Shown: positions 6,658-16,804 of the stretch, in pieces
Position numbering within the stretch: the stretch's first letter is position 1
How the letters are laid out: every line of letters begins with the position of its first letter
Assembly: GCA_041738715.1 (NCBI GenBank)
Contig: JBGSPI010000018.1
Location: 16,265 to 80,264 of the forward strand
Source of the DNA: Chamaesiphon sp041738715
GTDB taxonomy: Bacteria; Cyanobacteriota; Cyanobacteriia; Cyanobacteriales; Chamaesiphonaceae
Direction of reading: 5' to 3'
Length of the DNA: 64,000 nt
Program-made: the position numbers and the translations under genes
Notes under the pieces: model-generated
What the model was told of the DNA's origin: nothing
Databases searched by the model: none
What the model saw: only the letters and a program-made list of their open reading frames with translations

Positions 6658-8241
6658 ATGCCTATGACTAACTTTCCCTGGCTGACGACGATTATTTTAT
6701 TTCCAGTCCTCGCATCTCTAGCAATTCCAGTCATCCCAGACAAAGATGGACGCACAGTGCGCTGGTATGCCCTCATCGTCGGGCTAATCGATTTTGCCCT
6801 GATTGTTTACACCTTCTGTAATGGTTACGACATCCATAGCGATCGATTGCAGTTGGTCGAAAGCTATACTTGGGTGCCACAAATAGATTTAAGATGGTCG
6901 GTTGGGGTTGATGGGCTATCGATGTCCCTAGTCTTACTGACAGGCTTTGTCACAACCCTCGCTATTTTAGCGGCATGGCCAGTTACTTTTAAACCAAAGC
7001 TGTTTTACTTCCTGATGTTGGTGATGTACGGCGGACAGATTGCCGTCTTTGCTGTGCAGGATATGTTGCTATTTTTCCTGGTGTGGGAATTGGAACTTCT
7101 CCCCGTTTACTTATTCCTAGCAATTTGGGGTGGGAAGAAGCGATTGTATGCTTCGACTAAATTTATCCTATACACGGCTGGTGGTTCTCTCTTCATCCTA
7201 GTAGCTGCCTTAGCGATGGGATTTTATGGTGACACTACCAGCTTTGATATGCGGACATTGGCGGCTAAGGATTATCCATTCAATTTTCAGCTGGCGATGT
7301 ATGCAGGTTTATTGATTGCCTATGGAGTTAAGTTACCGATTATTCCCTTGCACACGTGGCTGCCTGATGCCCATGGGGAAGCAACTGCCCCGGTACACAT
7401 GCTGTTAGCCGGAGTGCTGTTGAAAATGGGTGGTTATGCGTTAATTAGAATGAATGCGGGGATGTTGCCTGATGCTCATGCCGCCTTTGCACCGCTCCTA
7501 ATTGTTTTGGGAGTTGTCAATATTGTCTATGCTGCCTTAACTTCATTTGCGCAGCGAAATCTCAAGCGCAAGATTGCTTATTCCTCAATCTCCCACATGG
7601 GATTTGTTTTGATTGGGATTGCTTCTTTTACCGATGTCGGGATGAGTGGTGCTGTCTTGCAGATGGTTTCCCACGGATTGATTGGGGCAAGTTTATTCTT
7701 CTTGGTGGGAGCTACCTACGATCGAACGCATACTCTGATGCTAGACGAGATGGGTGGTGTTGGGCTGAAGATGAAGAAAATTTTTGCGATGTTTACTGTT
7801 TGTTCGATGGCATCTTTGGCATTGCCAGGAATGAGCGGTTTCGTCGCTGAATTGATGGTATTTGTCGGTTTTGCCACCAGTGATGCCTATGGACTCCAGT
7901 TTAAGGTGATTATGACGCTGATTGCGGCGATCGGGGTCATCTTAACGCCGATTTATCTGCTGTCGATGCTGAGAGAAATCTTTTATGGTGCAGAAAATAA
8001 AGAGCTAGTCGAGCATGAAGAGTTAATCGATGCCGAGCCGAGAGAGGTATTTATTATCGCCTGTCTATTAGTGCCGATTATTGGTGTGGGTTTTTATCCC
8101 AAGTTGCTCACACAGATTTATGATTCCACGACAACTACGTTGACAGCCCATCTACGCAACTCAGTGCCAACTATCGCGCACCAGCAATCAAGCTCAATTG
8201 CGCTAGGTGACATGCTGACAGCACCTAAAATTCACCAATAA
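6658..8241 (+). CDS. ndhD1: NAD(P)H-quinone oxidoreductase chain 4, NdhD1
   Basis: A 527-residue polytopic protein of the antiporter-like subunits of NDH-1, acting in the thylakoid membrane in respiration and cyclic electron flow around photosystem I. About 14 hydrophobic segments are seen. Key charged residues of the family are present: Glu in WELELLPVYLFL and Lys225 in the KLPIIPLHTWLPDAH motif (225-239). SVGVDGLSMSLVLL and the uninterrupted length fit the NdhD1 (NDH-1L) form better than the CO2-uptake forms NdhD3/D4. Two ATGs lie near the start (6658, 6664); either is possible. The gene stands alone, ended by a terminator at 8264. Confidence 0.93.
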   Translation: MPMTNFPWLTTIILFPVLASLAIPVIPDKDGRTVRWYALIVGLIDFALIVYTFCNGYDIHSDRLQLVESYTWVPQIDLRWSVGVDGLSMSLVLLTGFVTTLAILAAWPVTFKPKLFYFLMLVMYGGQIAVFAVQDMLLFFLVWELELLPVYLFLAIWGGKKRLYASTKFILYTAGGSLFILVAALAMGFYGDTTSFDMRTLAAKDYPFNFQLAMYAGLLIAYGVKLPIIPLHTWLPDAHGEATAPVHMLLAGVLLKMGGYALIRMNAGMLPDAHAAFAPLLIVLGVVNIVYAALTSFAQRNLKRKIAYSSISHMGFVLIGIASFTDVGMSGAVLQMVSHGLIGASLFFLVGATYDRTHTLMLDEMGGVGLKMKKIFAMFTVCSMASLALPGMSGFVAELMVFVGFATSDAYGLQFKVIMTLIAAIGVILTPIYLLSMLREIFYGAENKELVEHEELIDAEPREVFIIACLLVPIIGVGFYPKLLTQIYDSTTTTLTAHLRNSVPTIAHQQSSSIALGDMLTAPKIHQ

Positions 8242-8263
8242 TCTATTTTTAAAAACTTTAATG

Positions 8264-8297
8264 GCACTTCTAGGGTATACATAGAAGTGCTTTTTTT
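8264..8297 (+). terminator. Rho-independent terminator of ndhD1
   Basis: Stem GCACTTCT (8264-8271) / AGAAGTGC (8283-8290) followed by seven T. Confidence 0.85.
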
Positions 8298-8370
8298 GAT
8301 AATTTAGGCCACAATGTTCTCAGAGTATGTAAAGATTTTACAGAAAGTTTACGGTAGTTACTAATTCTCT

Positions 8371-9459
8371 ATGTTGAAAGCTGTTTGGTTAACTAACATC
8401 GATAGTCAGGTGATGAATTCTCACAGAAATCTGGCAGAGGGATTACACCGGTTGGCAGATCTAGGATTTAATACGATTTACCCTGTAGTTTGGCAGCGGG
8501 GTTATACTTTATATCCGAGTGAAGTCGCCAAGCAATTCGCTGGAGCCAATATATTACCAAGAAGTCCATTTGTCGGGCGAGATGTGTTGAAAGAAATTTT
8601 GGAATTAGCTCGACCTTTAAAGATGCGAGTGATTCCCTGGTTTGAATATGGATTGATGGTACCACCAAAATCATCGATCGCGATTCAACACAAGGATTTA
8701 TTAACTCTCGATATCAATGAAACTCCCCAGAGAATTCAAGGTGCTAACGGGGAATTAGATCCGAATGTGTGGTTGAATCCCTGCCAGAATCGTGTCCGTA
8801 AGTTCATGGTGGATCTAATTAGTGAAGTTGTTAGAAAATATCCGGTGGCGGGGATTCAGTTAGACGATCGTTTTTGCTTTCCCCAGGAGATGGGCTATGA
8901 TAAATTTACCCAGCAATTATTTCAACAGCAGAACTTTGGTGAGATTGCACCGATCGAGCATGATAGTGAAGTATGGTTAGCATGGGGTACGGAACGCTTG
9001 ACAGAGTTACTCCAACAGATTGTCAGTAGGGTTAAGTCCATCCGGCGTGACTGCATTATCTCAATCTCGCCCAATCCACTCGGATTTTCGCGCACTCGCT
9101 ACTTAGCCGACTGGCAGCAATGGTTAGAGTTAGGCTTGATGGATGAGTTAGTCTTACAGGTTTATCGTGACAGGTTAAATACTTTTGAACTGGAATTAAA
9201 TAAGCCAGAAGTTCAAGCTGCGCGGTCTAAAATTCCTACTTCGATCGGTATTTTAGCAGGGTTGAGAACACGACCGATCGCTAGTTCAATTCTCAAAGAG
9301 CAAGTAGCAACAATTTATGCTCAACAATTTGGTGGATTAGCTTGCTTTTTCTATGAAACTTTATTTCACGAACAACTTGGTCCGAACTTAATCAGTCGCA
9401 GTCAGTCGGAGTTATTTGATATTTTCACTGTAGATTTATCGCCTAAATTGTCTAGCTGA
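8371..9459 (+). CDS. GHL10-type glycoside hydrolase-like protein
   Basis: A 362-residue protein of the glycosyl hydrolase-like 10 family (PF02638). It begins with the typical first strand AVWLTNIDSQVM, then FNTIYPVVWQRGYTLYPS, RVIPWFEYGLM with the conserved Glu-Tyr, LNPCQNRVRKFM, and GIQLDDRF, which holds the Asp-Asp pair usual at the active site of this TIM barrel. No signal peptide is seen, while many homologues are secreted. Substrate is unknown; a cell-wall or storage glycan is a reasonable guess. It starts 74 bases after the ndhD1 terminator and seems to be a single-gene unit. Confidence 0.82.
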   Translation: MLKAVWLTNIDSQVMNSHRNLAEGLHRLADLGFNTIYPVVWQRGYTLYPSEVAKQFAGANILPRSPFVGRDVLKEILELARPLKMRVIPWFEYGLMVPPKSSIAIQHKDLLTLDINETPQRIQGANGELDPNVWLNPCQNRVRKFMVDLISEVVRKYPVAGIQLDDRFCFPQEMGYDKFTQQLFQQQNFGEIAPIEHDSEVWLAWGTERLTELLQQIVSRVKSIRRDCIISISPNPLGFSRTRYLADWQQWLELGLMDELVLQVYRDRLNTFELELNKPEVQAARSKIPTSIGILAGLRTRPIASSILKEQVATIYAQQFGGLACFFYETLFHEQLGPNLISRSQSELFDIFTVDLSPKLSS

Positions 9460-9652
9460 TCGATATTTTAATCTTCTAGTATGGCGGTTCTCAAGTTAAT
9501 GAGGCACATTACACATATAGACTGGAATCAAAGTAGTAAATCATCCGTAACTCACCAATTAAAGAATGGCTCTATTTTTATTTGATCATGATTAAAATCT
9601 ATGATTTGGAGTTTGAATTCATCACTTCCATCACCTAATTCTCAATTAAAAA

Positions 9653-12181
9653 ATGTCCGGCGAACCAGATTGGAACAGAATTCAGAAAGCTTTAGCAGTT
9701 GAAGCGCAGTACGGTTACACTGATTTAATGGGGCAACAATATCGCTTCAGTGAGTTTTTGTGTTTGAGTTTTGGACAACCACCTCAGCAGACAAGTTTTA
9801 ACGATCGCAAACATTGGCGCAATCTCGCTTTTCAGTTTGCTGATTATCACAATTTAACACTGAATGATCGTAAACTACTAGTTGCTAAAGCCACGGAATT
9901 TTTGATTATCGCCCAACAGGTTGAATCACAAAAGAAAAGTCAACAAATCAATGAGTTTCAACCTAATCAGGTTACTCCAATTGCTAGGGGCAGCCTCTCC
10001 GCCAGAGCATCGGGTGTGCCCATTGAACCCAGGGTCATTTCAGTAAGTGTTCCAATTGCGCGAGATAGTAATATTAGCCTCGAACTCGATCTATATCTCA
10101 AGGATATTCCCCAAATTGGCACTCGTAAAGCGGAAATTCTCAGTCGGTTAGGCTTGTGGACAGTTAAAGATGTTTTATATTACTATCCCCGTGACTATAT
10201 CGACTATGCCAAACAAGCAAATATTATCGAATTAGAAACAGGGGCAACCGTTACGCTCGTCGGCATCATTAGAAAGTTCAACTTCTTTACCAGTCCGAAA
10301 AATAAGAAACTTAATGTCTTAGAAATTACTCTCAAAGATGAAACTGGAACACTGAAAATCAGCCGCTTTTTTGCCGGAACTCGGTATAGCAGTCGCGGTT
10401 GGCAAGAAGCACTCAAGCGGAAATATCCCGTTGGCAGTTGGTTGGCAGCATCAGGATTGGTGAAGCAGGGTAAGTATGGACTCAATTTAGATAACCCCGA
10501 ACTGGAAGTATTAGCTGACAGTGAGGCCAGTATTTCCTCACTGAAAATCGGTCGAGTGTTACCTGTTTATCCATTGATTGAGGGCGTGACAGCAGATGTT
10601 GTGCGCGAAGTAGTGGTGTTAGTGCTACCAGCAGTTGCCAAACTCAAAGATCCCCTTCCCGCCGTGCTGCGAGAGCAGTATGGATTAGCCGATTTACGGA
10701 CAGCGATTGAGAACATTCATTTTCCCCCGGATAACGATGCCAAAGATGCGGCGCGGCGGCGGTTGATTTTTGATGAGTTTTTCTATCTGCAATTAGGCTT
10801 TTTACAACGCCGTCACCTACTGCGCCAAATTCATACTGAATCGGTAATTATGCCGACGGGAGAATTGATCGATCGATTTAAGGCGATGTTACCATTTCAA
10901 CTCACCAATGCTCAACAGCGCGTGGTGGGGGAGATTTTGGCAGATCTTCAACAAACAGCACCGATGAATCGGTTAGTCCAGGGCGACGTAGGCTCAGGGA
11001 AAACAGTCGTTGCGGTGATGGCGATTTTAGCCGCGATTCAATCGGGTTATCAAGCGGCTCTGATGGCACCAACTGAAGTACTCGCCGAGCAACATTATCG
11101 CAAATTAGTCGGCTGGTTTAATCTGCTCCATTTACCCGTCGAACTTCTTACTGGCTCGACCAAAACAGCCAAACGACGACAAATATATAGTCAATTAGCC
11201 ACAGGGGAACTCTCGATCGCCGTCGGTACCCATGCTTTAATTCAGGATAAGGTCAACTTTCGTAACCTCGGTTTAGTGGTGATCGATGAACAGCATCGAT
11301 TCGGGGTCTATCAACGTGCTAAGTTGCAGCAAAAAGGCTCTCAGCCACACGTTTTGACCATGACGGCTACACCCATCCCCCGCACTCTTGCCCTTACCTT
11401 ACACGGCGATTTGGATGTCAGTCAGATTGACGAACTACCCGCCGGACGGCAACCGATTCAAACCACGGCGATGAATAGTCGGCAGCGAAGTCAGGTATAT
11501 GAACTGATCAAGCGAGAAATCGTCCAGGGGCAACAAGTGTATATTGTCTTACCCCTAGTTGAAGAATCCGAAAAATTGGACTTGCGGGCGGCGGTGGAGG
11601 AACACGAGCGGTTAGCCACTGAAGTATTTCCAGAGTTTCAAGTGGGATTATTGCACGGGCGGATGAGTTCGGCGGAGAAAGATGCCGCGATTACCGCATT
11701 TCGGGATAATCAAACTCAGATTATCGTCTCGACGACAGTAATTGAAGTTGGGGTCGATGTGCCGAATGCGACGGTGATGTTGATTGAAAATGCTGAACGA
11801 TTTGGATTATCGCAACTGCACCAGTTACGCGGGCGCGTCGGGCGGGGAGAACATCGTTCCTACTGTCTGCTGATGAGTAATAGCATGTCCAGTGATGCCA
11901 AACAGCGGTTGCAAGTCTTGGAACAGTCCCAGGATGGTTTCTGGATCTCGGAGATGGACATGCAGTTACGCGGCCCAGGTCAAGTCTTGGGCACTCGCCA
12001 GTCAGGGATGGCGGATTTTGCCTTGGCAAGTTTAGCTGAGGATGGCGAAGTCTTGACAATTGCGCGGGATGCAGCAGAAAAGCTAATTTTACGCGATCCA
12101 GATTTGAGTCAATCACCCAGGTTGAAGGCAGAGTTGGACTATCGGTTTCAGAAGTTGATGGGGGGAAGTATTCTCACTTGA
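9653..12181 (+). CDS. recG: ATP-dependent DNA helicase RecG
   Basis: RecG remodels stalled replication forks and Holliday junctions. The 842-residue protein has an N-terminal extension of about 150 residues typical of cyanobacterial RecG, then the wedge/OB region (YYYPRDYIDYAKQANI, GTLKISRFF), then a superfamily 2 motor: Walker A GDVGSGKT (444-451), DEQH box (545-548), the TMTATPIPRTL motif, and the C-terminal helicase half with STTVIEVGVDVPNA and QLRGRVGR. The C-terminal region with LRGPGQVLGTRQSG is also present. All catalytic motifs are intact. Confidence 0.96.
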   Translation: MSGEPDWNRIQKALAVEAQYGYTDLMGQQYRFSEFLCLSFGQPPQQTSFNDRKHWRNLAFQFADYHNLTLNDRKLLVAKATEFLIIAQQVESQKKSQQINEFQPNQVTPIARGSLSARASGVPIEPRVISVSVPIARDSNISLELDLYLKDIPQIGTRKAEILSRLGLWTVKDVLYYYPRDYIDYAKQANIIELETGATVTLVGIIRKFNFFTSPKNKKLNVLEITLKDETGTLKISRFFAGTRYSSRGWQEALKRKYPVGSWLAASGLVKQGKYGLNLDNPELEVLADSEASISSLKIGRVLPVYPLIEGVTADVVREVVVLVLPAVAKLKDPLPAVLREQYGLADLRTAIENIHFPPDNDAKDAARRRLIFDEFFYLQLGFLQRRHLLRQIHTESVIMPTGELIDRFKAMLPFQLTNAQQRVVGEILADLQQTAPMNRLVQGDVGSGKTVVAVMAILAAIQSGYQAALMAPTEVLAEQHYRKLVGWFNLLHLPVELLTGSTKTAKRRQIYSQLATGELSIAVGTHALIQDKVNFRNLGLVVIDEQHRFGVYQRAKLQQKGSQPHVLTMTATPIPRTLALTLHGDLDVSQIDELPAGRQPIQTTAMNSRQRSQVYELIKREIVQGQQVYIVLPLVEESEKLDLRAAVEEHERLATEVFPEFQVGLLHGRMSSAEKDAAITAFRDNQTQIIVSTTVIEVGVDVPNATVMLIENAERFGLSQLHQLRGRVGRGEHRSYCLLMSNSMSSDAKQRLQVLEQSQDGFWISEMDMQLRGPGQVLGTRQSGMADFALASLAEDGEVLTIARDAAEKLILRDPDLSQSPRLKAELDYRFQKLMGGSILT

Positions 12182-12329
12182 ATTGAGGATCGGCAACTGA
12201 CACTTGAGACAACACCCACAAATCAACGGCTGATGATACCATAAATAAATATGAAAGTTAAAGATATGAAGATTTAATACTTCAGATCTCATGAATTCTT
12301 GGATCTAATTCCTCTATCGCCTGCCTCCT

Positions 12330-15128
12330 ATGCTGAAAAGATTACTGGGTGACCCTAACGCACGCAAACTCAAAAAGTATCAACCAATTGTCACCGAAAT
12401 CGGTCTCCTGGAAGAAGAAATCCAGCAGCTAAGTGATGAACAACTAAAAGGGAAAACCACGGAATTTAAACGCAGACTAGAGGACGCAAAGAACGATGAG
12501 GAAGAAAAAGAGATCCTCAACGAACTCCTGCCCGAAGCTTTTGCTGTCGTCCGCGAAGCTGGGAAACGAGTTTTAGGCTTGCGGCACTTTGACGTGCAAA
12601 TGCTGGGGGGGATGGTACTCCATGAAGGACAAATTGCTGAAATGAAGACAGGGGAAGGTAAAACCCTCGTCGCTACCTTGCCAGCTTATCTCAACGCGCT
12701 CACTGGTAAAGGTGTCCACGTCATCACCGTTAACGATTATCTAGCCCGACGGGATGCAGAGTGGATGGGTCAAGTTCACCGCTTTCTGGGGTTATCTGTC
12801 GGTCTGATTCAATCTGGAATGAATCCCCCCGAACGGAAGAAAAATTATAACTGCGACGTTACTTATGCGACTAACAGTGAGTTAGGTTTCGACTATCTGC
12901 GTGACAATATGGCCGAGGCGATGAGTGAAGTCGTCCAACGTCCGTTTAACTTCTGCATCATTGACGAAGTAGACTCAATTCTGATTGACGAAGCTAGAAC
13001 GCCGTTAATTATTTCGGGGCAAGTCGAACGCCCAACTGAAAAGTATCTCCAAGCTGCTGATATTGCCCGTGGTTTAAATAAAGAGAACCACTATGAAGTC
13101 GATGAAAAAGCGCGGAATGTTCTGCTTAGTGATGAAGGCTTTGCTGAAGCCGAGCGACTTTTGGGTGTTACAGATCTGTACGACGAGGCAGATCCTTGGG
13201 CGCACTATATCTTCAATGCGATTAAAGCTAAAGAACTGTTTATCCGTGATGTTAACTACATCATTATGAATGATGAAGTAACGATCGTCGATGAATTTAC
13301 CGGACGGGTACTCGCGGGCAGACGTTGGAGTGACGGCTTACACCAGGCTGTAGAAGCGAAGGAAAAAGTCAAAATTCAGAACGAAACCCAAACCCTTGCC
13401 ACCATCACCTATCAAAACTTCTTCCTCCTCTATCCCAAGCTGGGCGGGATGACCGGAACTGCCAAAACCGAAGAAGTGGAATTGGAAAAAACCTACAAAA
13501 TCCAAGTCACGGTGATGCCAACTAATCGCGTCAGCCAGCGGTATGATTTCCCCGATGTCGTCTACAAAACCGAAGAAGCCAAATGGCGTGCCGTAGCCCA
13601 AGAATGTTTGGCAATGCACCAAACAGGTCGTCCAGTACTGGTTGGGACAACTAGTATTGAAAAATCCGAAATTCTCTCCCAACTCCTGAATCAACTCGAA
13701 ATTCCCCATCAACTCCTCAACGCGAAACCAGAGAACGTCGAACGGGAATCAGAAATCGTCGCTCAAGCTGGACGCAAAGGTGCAGTAACGATCGCCACTA
13801 ACATGGCTGGTCGCGGTACGGATATCATCTTAGGTGGTAACTCCGACTATATGGCAAGGTTAAAGCTGCGCGAGTATTTTATGCCGCGCATTGTCGCCCC
13901 AGAAGATGATGGTGATTTCGCCCCCGCAACTGTCGCGGCAGCGCAGCAGAGTAAAGCCTCTGGCAAAGGTTTTGCTCCGAGCAAAAAGATGAAAACTTGG
14001 AAGGCTTCCCCTAGCATCTTCCCAACTGAACTTTCCAAAGAGACTGAAGCTCTGCTCAAAAGTGCAGTAAGTTTCGCCGTTCAACACTATGGTGAACGCA
14101 GTTTATCCGAACTCGATGCGGAAGAAACCATTGCTGTTGCCTGTGAAAAAGCCCCGACTGAAATCGCCGCCATCCAAAAACTGCGGGATGCCTATAAAGC
14201 TGTACGCAAAGAGTACGATGCTTTTACCAGTGTCGAACATGATGAAGTATTAAATAATGGTGGCTTACACGTTATCGGTACCGAACGTCATGAATCACGC
14301 CGTGTAGACAATCAACTGCGGGGTCGTGCCGGTCGTCAGGGCGATAGAGGTTCCACTAAGTTCTTCCTCAGTTTAAAAGATCCGTTGATGCAAATCTTCG
14401 GTGGCGATCGAGTTAGTAGCTTGATGGATGCCTTCCGCGTTGAAGAAGATATGCCCATCGAGTCAAAAATGCTCACCAATAGCCTCGAAGGTGCCCAGAA
14501 GAAGGTCGAAACCTACTACTACGACATCCGCAAACAGGTATTTGAATACGACGAAGTGATGAATAATCAACGTCGTGCCATCTACGCCGAACGTCGTCGC
14601 GTCCTCGAAGGTCAAGACCTCAAGGAACAGGTGGTCAAATATGCCGAGCGGACGATGGACGATATTGTCAACGCCTACGTCGAACCCGAATTACCGCCAG
14701 AGGAGTGGAATCTCGAAGGTTTGGTTGCTAAAGCGCGGGAATTTGTCAATCTATTCGATGATTTGACCCCAACTCAGATCGACGATATGACCTACGATGA
14801 AATCAAAGCCTTTATGCGGGAAGAAGTCCGCCGCGCTTACGATCTTAAAGAAGCACAAATCGATCGAGTTCAAGCGGGCTTAATGCGCCAAGCAGAACGC
14901 TTTTTCATCCTCCAACAAATCGATACCCTCTGGCGCGAACACCTCCAATCAATGGATGCACTCCGTGAATCGGTAGGTCTACGTGGTTATGGTCAAAAAG
15001 ATCCGCTGATTGAATATAAACAGGAAGGTTATGAGATGTTCCTCGAAATGATGACCGACATCCGCCGCAATGTGGTCTATTCGATGTTCCAATTCTCACC
15101 TCAAATGCAGGAAGCACAAACAGCCTAG
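12330..15128 (+). CDS. secA: Protein translocase ATPase SecA
   Basis: SecA drives preproteins through SecYEG at the plasma and thylakoid membranes. The 932-residue protein has Walker A MKTGEGKT (105-112), VNDYLARRDAEWM, the DEVDSILIDEARTPLI Walker B region, the preprotein cross-linking domain, GMTGTAKTEEVE, MAGRGTDIILGG and QLRGRAGRQGD of the second ATPase half. The C-terminal end is short and lacks the zinc-binding Cys tail seen in proteobacterial SecA, as is usual in cyanobacteria. An insertion near residues 510-590 (APATVAAAQQSK...) also fits cyanobacterial and plastid SecA. It converges with the D-lactate dehydrogenase gene, with 4 bases between them. Confidence 0.97.
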   Translation: MLKRLLGDPNARKLKKYQPIVTEIGLLEEEIQQLSDEQLKGKTTEFKRRLEDAKNDEEEKEILNELLPEAFAVVREAGKRVLGLRHFDVQMLGGMVLHEGQIAEMKTGEGKTLVATLPAYLNALTGKGVHVITVNDYLARRDAEWMGQVHRFLGLSVGLIQSGMNPPERKKNYNCDVTYATNSELGFDYLRDNMAEAMSEVVQRPFNFCIIDEVDSILIDEARTPLIISGQVERPTEKYLQAADIARGLNKENHYEVDEKARNVLLSDEGFAEAERLLGVTDLYDEADPWAHYIFNAIKAKELFIRDVNYIIMNDEVTIVDEFTGRVLAGRRWSDGLHQAVEAKEKVKIQNETQTLATITYQNFFLLYPKLGGMTGTAKTEEVELEKTYKIQVTVMPTNRVSQRYDFPDVVYKTEEAKWRAVAQECLAMHQTGRPVLVGTTSIEKSEILSQLLNQLEIPHQLLNAKPENVERESEIVAQAGRKGAVTIATNMAGRGTDIILGGNSDYMARLKLREYFMPRIVAPEDDGDFAPATVAAAQQSKASGKGFAPSKKMKTWKASPSIFPTELSKETEALLKSAVSFAVQHYGERSLSELDAEETIAVACEKAPTEIAAIQKLRDAYKAVRKEYDAFTSVEHDEVLNNGGLHVIGTERHESRRVDNQLRGRAGRQGDRGSTKFFLSLKDPLMQIFGGDRVSSLMDAFRVEEDMPIESKMLTNSLEGAQKKVETYYYDIRKQVFEYDEVMNNQRRAIYAERRRVLEGQDLKEQVVKYAERTMDDIVNAYVEPELPPEEWNLEGLVAKAREFVNLFDDLTPTQIDDMTYDEIKAFMREEVRRAYDLKEAQIDRVQAGLMRQAERFFILQQIDTLWREHLQSMDALRESVGLRGYGQKDPLIEYKQEGYEMFLEMMTDIRRNVVYSMFQFSPQMQEAQTA

Positions 15129-15132
15129 AGAG

Positions 15133-16149
15133 TTAGACCATCACCACAGGTGGCTGATAAACAACCTCGTTTTTCAAGGGATGACCTCGCTCAAAATCAG
15201 TGACATTAGATAAGGTCGTATGAGCGATACTTTCCATTGCATTATGGGTAAAAAATGCCTGATGTGCTGTGATTACTACATTTGGAAATGATAGTAACAA
15301 CTGGAAAGTATCATCTTGAATAATTGTGTCAGACAGATCTTCAAAGAACAGTCGATCTTCTTGTTCGTATACATCCATTCCTAAGTAGCCAATTTTGCCA
15401 GATTTTAGCCCTTGAATGACAGCAGGTGTGTCAATTAAACCACCGCGACTAGTGTTAATTAGCATCACCCCAGATTTCATCTGGGTAATTGCCGTAGCAT
15501 CGATCAGATGATACGTTTCTGCCAGCAAAGGACAGTGCAGGGAGATGATGTCAGATTGAGCTAGTAATTCTTGCAGCGAAACATATCGGGTATTTCTGAC
15601 TGCGCTGAATTGTTCATTGGGATAGGCATCATAGCCCAGCACCGAACAGCCAAAACCCTGCATAATTTGGGCGAAAATTGTACCAATTTTACCAGTACCA
15701 ATCACTCCCACTGTACAACCATGCAGATCGAATCCCAACAATCCTTCCAGGGCGAAGTTATCATCTCGAACTCGATTGTAGGCTTTGTAGATTTTTCGAT
15801 TTAGTGTCAGCACTAAAGCGACAGCATGTTCGGCAACAGCGAAGGGTGAATAGGCGGGCACTCGGACTATTTTAATATCTAACTCTTTTGCCCGTTGCAA
15901 ATCGACTGTATTAAAGCCCGCTGCACGGAGTGCCAACAGGCGAGTACCACTGGCGGCGAGAATGTCTAACGTCTTCGCATCAGCAATATCATTAACAAAC
16001 ATGCAAATGGCCGGAAAATCCGTGGCGAGTTGGGCATTGTGGTGGTTGAGGCGAGCATCGAAGAAGGTTAATTCGTGATTGTAGTTGATGTTAGTTGTTT
16101 CAAAAAACTGACGATCGTAAGATTTTGTGCTGAAAAAAGCAATCTTCAT
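15133..16149 (-). CDS. ldhA: D-lactate dehydrogenase (2-hydroxyacid dehydrogenase family)
   Basis: A 338-residue NAD-dependent D-2-hydroxyacid dehydrogenase. It has the D-LDH N-terminus (KIAFFSTKSYDRQFF), ALRAAGFNTVDL with the substrate-side Arg, the Rossmann motif GVIGTGKIG, LINTSRGGLIDTPA carrying the substrate-binding Arg, DVYEQE with the catalytic Glu, and ITAHQAFFTHNA with the catalytic His. This pattern matches fermentative D-LDH (LdhA/Ddh), which reduces pyruvate to D-lactate in the dark. It is divergent from the phosphoketolase gene across a 655-base spacer. Confidence 0.92.
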   Translation of the reverse strand: MKIAFFSTKSYDRQFFETTNINYNHELTFFDARLNHHNAQLATDFPAICMFVNDIADAKTLDILAASGTRLLALRAAGFNTVDLQRAKELDIKIVRVPAYSPFAVAEHAVALVLTLNRKIYKAYNRVRDDNFALEGLLGFDLHGCTVGVIGTGKIGTIFAQIMQGFGCSVLGYDAYPNEQFSAVRNTRYVSLQELLAQSDIISLHCPLLAETYHLIDATAITQMKSGVMLINTSRGGLIDTPAVIQGLKSGKIGYLGMDVYEQEDRLFFEDLSDTIIQDDTFQLLLSFPNVVITAHQAFFTHNAMESIAHTTLSNVTDFERGHPLKNEVVYQPPVVMV

Positions 16150-16804
16150 AAGTAATTAAGCGATTGAGAGGTGCTTTGTTGCTGAGTAAAAACCAGAAAA
16201 ATGAAGAGATTGGATCGATATTTTGCAACTTACATGCTGATAAATTCATATTGTCAATGCTGACACTATAAATACGAATTTCAGACTGTCTTATTTTTTG
16301 CTATCCTTGAAACCCTAACACATAAATCGACTTTTGAATTGATAAATATAGCACACATTTCCCAAAACTTGCTATAGTGATATGAATATTTTTGACAAAC
16401 TCTGGTCAATTACACCTGAAGATGGTCAGATCGATATTTGTTCAGACATTTAGCCGAGCAATGTATTAATTGAGACTTGACGAATATTTGTCTGCTTTAA
16501 TGAGAAGCGTTTTGCAAATCTTAATCAAAGAGCTAATATTCAACTTAAATTAGCTAGATCTAGCATTTTTAGAAACGGTAAAGATTAACAGAAAAGTGTT
16601 AAAATAAAAAGGTAAAAAGAAAATGTAAAAATAAACACATTTTCAAGATTCAAGATCAAATAGACTGCTCGAACTGTTAACTACGGAACTTTATCGTTGC
16701 TCCCAAAGTTCCAGAGCTTTATCTCTTAGAATTCCAAGAAGAAATTGACAACCTGCTAAGTTCAGATCTGAAGACGCATCAATACAACCATTGAATGAAA
16801 GCTT
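16150..16804. other. 655-base AT-rich divergent spacer between ldhA and xfp
   Basis: No gene-length frame is supported. The stretch 16570-16650 is very A-rich (TTAAAATAAAAAGGTAAAAAG). TTGACAAAC at 16391 could be a -35 element, and a 23-codon frame starts at 16382, but neither is convincing. The length suggests control regions for two fermentation/carbon-overflow genes. Confidence 0.45.

Noticed and set aside
13847..14087. Minus-strand frames inside secA
   Set aside because: Shadow frames in a fully conserved gene.
16382..16453. A 23-codon frame in the ldhA-xfp spacer
   Set aside because: No ribosome site and no family; likely chance.
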